Shown here in pieces: positions 6,456-8,761 of a stretch of DNA of 8,761 bases; position 1 is the first letter of the stretch; every line of letters begins with the position of its first letter. The notes beneath the pieces were generated by a model. The model was not told where the DNA came from. It made no database searches and saw only the letters and a program-made list of their open reading frames with translations. The translations under genes were made by a program, and so were the position numbers. This DNA is from Clostridia bacterium. GTDB taxonomy: Bacteria; Bacillota; DSM-16504; Desulfitibacterales; Desulfitibacteraceae. The stretch spans positions 1 to 8,761 of the forward strand of contig JAGXSK010000050.1 in the NCBI GenBank assembly GCA_018333845.1, written 5' to 3'.

Positions 6456-6502
6456 TATAGACAAGTTTTTTCGTCTATATAGTTAGAAAACCCTGTTCTA
6501 AC
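6456..6502. repeat. Two adjacent short stem-loops
   Basis: TATAGAC (6456-6462) is inverted as GTCTATA (6473-6479) around a 10-nt T-rich loop. Only 2 bp later GTTAGAA (6482-6488) is inverted as TTCTAAC (6496-6502) around a 7-nt loop. Both arms are perfect over 7 bp. They lie 64 to 110 bp upstream of the small membrane protein start, so operator or leader structures are possible, but such arms also arise by chance in AT-rich DNA. Confidence 0.6.
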
Positions 6503-6565
6503 CTATACCATGGCTTTATTTACGCAAAACTTGCTTTAATAAAAAATGAATTTGGAGTTGAAAAT

Positions 6566-7036
6566 ATGCTTGTATCATTTATTGCACCTGTAGTAATTAT
6601 AGTAATTATTGCCTTGATTTTGCTTTTAATTGTAGGAATCAAATTTAATACTGAAAGAGAAGGAGGAGAAGATGTGATAAAAAATGTCTATATCTATTTA
6701 GTCTTGTTTGCAACCTTAATGATGACTATTGGTGGAAGTGTGGCAGCCTTCATGGCTGTTGCAGATATAGTTGCACCAGCACCCTATTATCAAACTTTTG
6801 ATGAGTTCCAAAGATGGGGGGTGCCAGAAAAGCCTCCTGGTGAAGGCACAGATGAACCAGAACTATCCCAGGAAGAGTTAAGGGCAAGATACGATGCCCT
6901 GGTTGAAGCAGAAAAAGAACGTCAGGTTTCCATGGCCAAAAACAACCTGATTAAAAGCTTTGGATGGATAATTATTCCATTTCCTATATTTTTATACTTC
7001 CAAAGACGTCTGGTAAAAAAAGAGGAAGGGATTTAA
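6566..7036 (+). CDS. Small membrane protein of unknown function (three predicted helices)
   Basis: A 156-residue protein I do not recognise with certainty. Helix 1 spans about residues 4-25 (a run of I, L and V) and helix 2 about 41-69 (starting VYIYLVLFATLM). A hydrophilic loop (about 75-130) is rich in Pro and Glu, with a likely short amphipathic or coiled segment (ELSQEELRARYDALVEAEKE). Helix 3 spans about 131-146, followed by a basic tail. The VYIYLVLF...ADIV stretch vaguely resembles DUF5671-type membrane proteins; this is only an impression. The ATG at 6566 has GGAG 8 nt upstream. An in-frame GTG at 6674 (residue 37), just before helix 2, has a perfect AAGGAGG 7 nt upstream, so a 120-residue, two-helix form is equally possible. 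The gene is monocistronic, with a terminator 12 bp after the stop. Confidence 0.8.
   Translation: MLVSFIAPVVIIVIIALILLLIVGIKFNTEREGGEDVIKNVYIYLVLFATLMMTIGGSVAAFMAVADIVAPAPYYQTFDEFQRWGVPEKPPGEGTDEPELSQEELRARYDALVEAEKERQVSMAKNNLIKSFGWIIIPFPIFLYFQRRLVKKEEGI
6660..6666 (+). promoter_or_regulatory. Perfect internal Shine-Dalgarno before an alternative GTG start
   Basis: AAGGAGG, 7 nt before the in-frame GTG at 6674-6676 inside the small membrane protein gene. It may be the true initiation site or a second one. It may also be a coincidence of the codons for Glu-Gly-Gly-Glu. Confidence 0.4.
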
Positions 7037-7047
7037 GTTAAGCAAAA

Positions 7048-7086
7048 AAGCGCCTTTTCTTAGGAGAATTGGCGCTTAATTATTTT
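7048..7086 (+). terminator. Convergent (bidirectional) terminator
   Basis: AAGCGCC (7048-7054) pairs with GGCGCTT (7071-7077). A TT/TT internal loop and an inner TTCT/AGAA stem capped by TAGG complete the hairpin. The plus-strand tail is AATTATTTTT. On the minus strand the stem is followed by a T-run (complement of the A-run at 7044-7049), so it can also serve the YyaL-family gene that ends at 7142. Confidence 0.85.
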
Positions 7087-7141
7087 TCCATTAACTATCA
7101 GCTGACTATCACCCCTTAACTCTTATTTCCATAAATTAATC

Positions 7142-8761
7142 TTATGGGTTAAGCATTTTCTCTAACTGGATGGCATCAGTGACGGGAGGTTGACATGAGA
7201 AATTTTTACATACATAAGCTGTGGGCTTTCCCTCCAGGCCCTTTCTTTCATTTAGGATTGGAATCAACCTGCTGATTTCATCTCCTGGGGCCCCATGCAT
7301 TTTAACTGCAACCACCCTTTCAGGATTAAAGCCTTTGTTTACTGCCTTCAACAAGGCTGCTGTTTCTTTGCTTTCAAGGTCTCCAACAATACTAACTTCA
7401 GTTGAGGCAACCTCAGCAAAATAGACTGCCATGAGAAAGTGTGCATATCCAGGGGGTGATTGACTCACTGTACCTCCAAAGGTCTTTAACTGCCTCTGGG
7501 CTATTCTAGAAATATTTTCATCCCCTGTCAGGGCAGCCAATCTCACAAAGTTGACAGCTGCCACTGAATTTCCTGAGGGCATGGCACCATCATATAACTC
7601 CTTGGGCCTTGTGATAAGTCTTTCGCCATCATGTCCATATAAATATAGTCCGCCTTCCTTTTCATCCCAGAACAGGCTGAGCATATTGTTATTTAACTCA
7701 AGGGCCAGGGCCAGATATTTAGGATTAAAGGTAGTTTCATATAGCTCAATTAAACCCCAGATCATAAATGCATAATCATCTGCATAAGCCAAATATGCAG
7801 CTTCACCATCCCTGTAACGGGCTAGAAGCCTGCCATCTGCTTTTCTTAGCCTAGCTAGTATAAAATCTGCCGCATTTTCTGCTGCTTTAATGTACTTGTT
7901 CTCCCCCAGCACCCGCCCGCCAAATGCCATGGCAGCTATCATTAAACCATTCCATGCCGTAAGGATCTTATCATCCTTAAGTGGGTGAACCCTTTCCTTC
8001 CGACGGTTAAATAACTTCTCTCTTTCCTCGGCTAGATCTTGTCCAGTATCCAGGTCTTTACCAATAATGTTGGGAATGCTCTCTCCCTCAAAATTACCCA
8101 TATTCGTAATATCAAAGGCTTGGCAGAAAGCTTTTCCCCTGTCGCTGCCCAAAACGTCAAAAACCTCATCCAGGGACCATACATAATACTTACCCTCTAC
8201 TCCCTCTGAATCTGCATCCTCGGCAGAGTAAAATCCACCATCCTCTGAGGTCATATCTCTTAGTACATAGGTAAAAATCTCACTGGCAACCCTTGAATAA
8301 AATTGATTTCCTGTAGCCTGAAAACACTCTAAATAAGCTATGGCTAACAGTGCATTATCATAAAGCATCTTTTCAAAATGGGGCACCAGCCATTTCTTGT
8401 CAGTTGAGTATCTGGCAAAGCCAAAGCCAATATGATCGTAGATTCCACCCTGATACATGGATTGAAGGGTCTTTTCAACCATATCCAGGGCTTTTTTGCT
8501 GCCAGTCATTTTCCAATAACGCAGCAGAAAAGTTAAATTATGTGGACTAGGAAACTTTGGTGCTTCCCCAAATCCGCCATACAGGGTATCAAATGTATGG
8601 CTATAATAATTAAAAGCACGGTCAAGGGCATCCCTGCCAACTACACCAGCTTCACTTTGAAAGTATTTATCCTCAATACCTTTTACAATAGAATCTCCCG
8701 CACTAAGAACCTTGTCTCTTTTAGTTTCCCATGCATCATGGAGCTGCTCAAGTATTTCCAT
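7142..8761 (-). CDS. yyaL: YyaL/DUF255 (SPATA20-like) protein, N-terminus beyond the window
   Basis: The C-terminal 539 residues of a cytoplasmic protein of the YyaL/SPATA20 family (thioredoxin-like DUF255 domain plus an alpha/alpha six-barrel resembling glycan epimerases/hydrolases). Physiological role unknown. Family length is about 680, so roughly 140-150 residues, including the DUF255 thioredoxin-like domain, lie past the right edge; the Met at 8759-8761 is internal, not the start. Family blocks seen (numbered from that Met): EAPKFPSPHN (66-75), DHIGFGFARYSTD (109-121), WLVPHFEKMLYDNA (124-137), EGVEGKYYVW, LTAWNGLM, LYDGAMPSGNSVAA, and the C-terminal YVCKNFSCQPPVTD with Cys518 and Cys523. 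The usual GGGF reads GFGF (Phe113). No frame break is visible. The gene runs convergent to the small membrane protein and shares its terminator. Any start or promoter is outside. Confidence 0.95.
   Translation of the reverse strand: MEILEQLHDAWETKRDKVLSAGDSIVKGIEDKYFQSEAGVVGRDALDRAFNYYSHTFDTLYGGFGEAPKFPSPHNLTFLLRYWKMTGSKKALDMVEKTLQSMYQGGIYDHIGFGFARYSTDKKWLVPHFEKMLYDNALLAIAYLECFQATGNQFYSRVASEIFTYVLRDMTSEDGGFYSAEDADSEGVEGKYYVWSLDEVFDVLGSDRGKAFCQAFDITNMGNFEGESIPNIIGKDLDTGQDLAEEREKLFNRRKERVHPLKDDKILTAWNGLMIAAMAFGGRVLGENKYIKAAENAADFILARLRKADGRLLARYRDGEAAYLAYADDYAFMIWGLIELYETTFNPKYLALALELNNNMLSLFWDEKEGGLYLYGHDGERLITRPKELYDGAMPSGNSVAAVNFVRLAALTGDENISRIAQRQLKTFGGTVSQSPPGYAHFLMAVYFAEVASTEVSIVGDLESKETAALLKAVNKGFNPERVVAVKMHGAPGDEISRLIPILNERKGLEGKPTAYVCKNFSCQPPVTDAIQLEKMLNP

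Larger units (their letters stand above)
6100..6565. other. AT-rich intergenic region between divergent genes
   Basis: About 466 bp without a gene I can support. It should hold promoters for the DUF418 gene (leftward) and the small membrane protein (rightward), but it is so AT-rich that no -35/-10 pair stands out. It contains a small GC hairpin (6189-6205), a weak minus-strand open frame with a cysteine-rich end (6254-6442), an A/T-run section (6410-6440), and two adjacent stem-loops (6456-6479 and 6482-6502). No tRNA, riboswitch or CRISPR repeat is apparent. Confidence 0.6.

Overview
The window looks like chromosomal DNA of a low-to-moderate GC Firmicute, most likely a clostridial-type anaerobe (Peptococcaceae-like or similar). 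The evidence is strong AAGGAGG-type ribosome binding sites, AT-rich spacers, U-tailed hairpin terminators, and a gene set (stand-alone FmdE-family protein, Fe/Mn superoxide dismutase, YyaL/DUF255 protein, DUF418 membrane protein) that is common in that group. No exact taxon can be named from the sequence alone. Most of the window is ordinary housekeeping or stress-related sequence. I see no CRISPR array, tRNA, rRNA, phage or complete insertion sequence.

Layout from left to right: (1) the 3' 644 codons of a transketolase gene (+), lacking only about 18 N-terminal residues at the window edge, followed by a strong terminator; (2) a minus-strand pair, first an FmdE-family protein with a C-terminal zinc ribbon (with a good sigma-A-type promoter) and then, 93 bp downstream, an uncharacterised FemAB/GNAT-like protein; (3) a 424-bp divergent intergenic region carrying a MITE-like element of about 154 bp with perfect terminal inverted repeats, TA flanks and an internal 16-bp perfect palindrome; (4) an iron/manganese superoxide dismutase (+), whose ribosome binding site begins 27 bp beyond the element, followed by a long bidirectional-looking terminator; (5) a minus-strand DUF418/YeiB-type polytopic membrane protein; (6) an AT-rich gap of about 470 bp with two adjacent small hairpins and a doubtful cysteine-rich small ORF; (7) a small three-helix membrane protein (+) that has two plausible starts, then a shared convergent terminator; (8) the C-terminal 539 residues of a YyaL/DUF255 (SPATA20-like) protein (-), whose thioredoxin-like N-terminus lies beyond the right edge.

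The genes do not form one pathway. Transcription units are short and mostly divergent or convergent, each closed by its own terminator. The most unusual part is the palindromic element between the possible sod promoter and the sod gene. It would place a large hairpin in the sod leader if transcription starts upstream of it. The SOD itself appears to carry the Gly/His second-sphere pair seen in archaeal-type enzymes, rather than the Gly/Gln pair of typical bacterial Mn enzymes.
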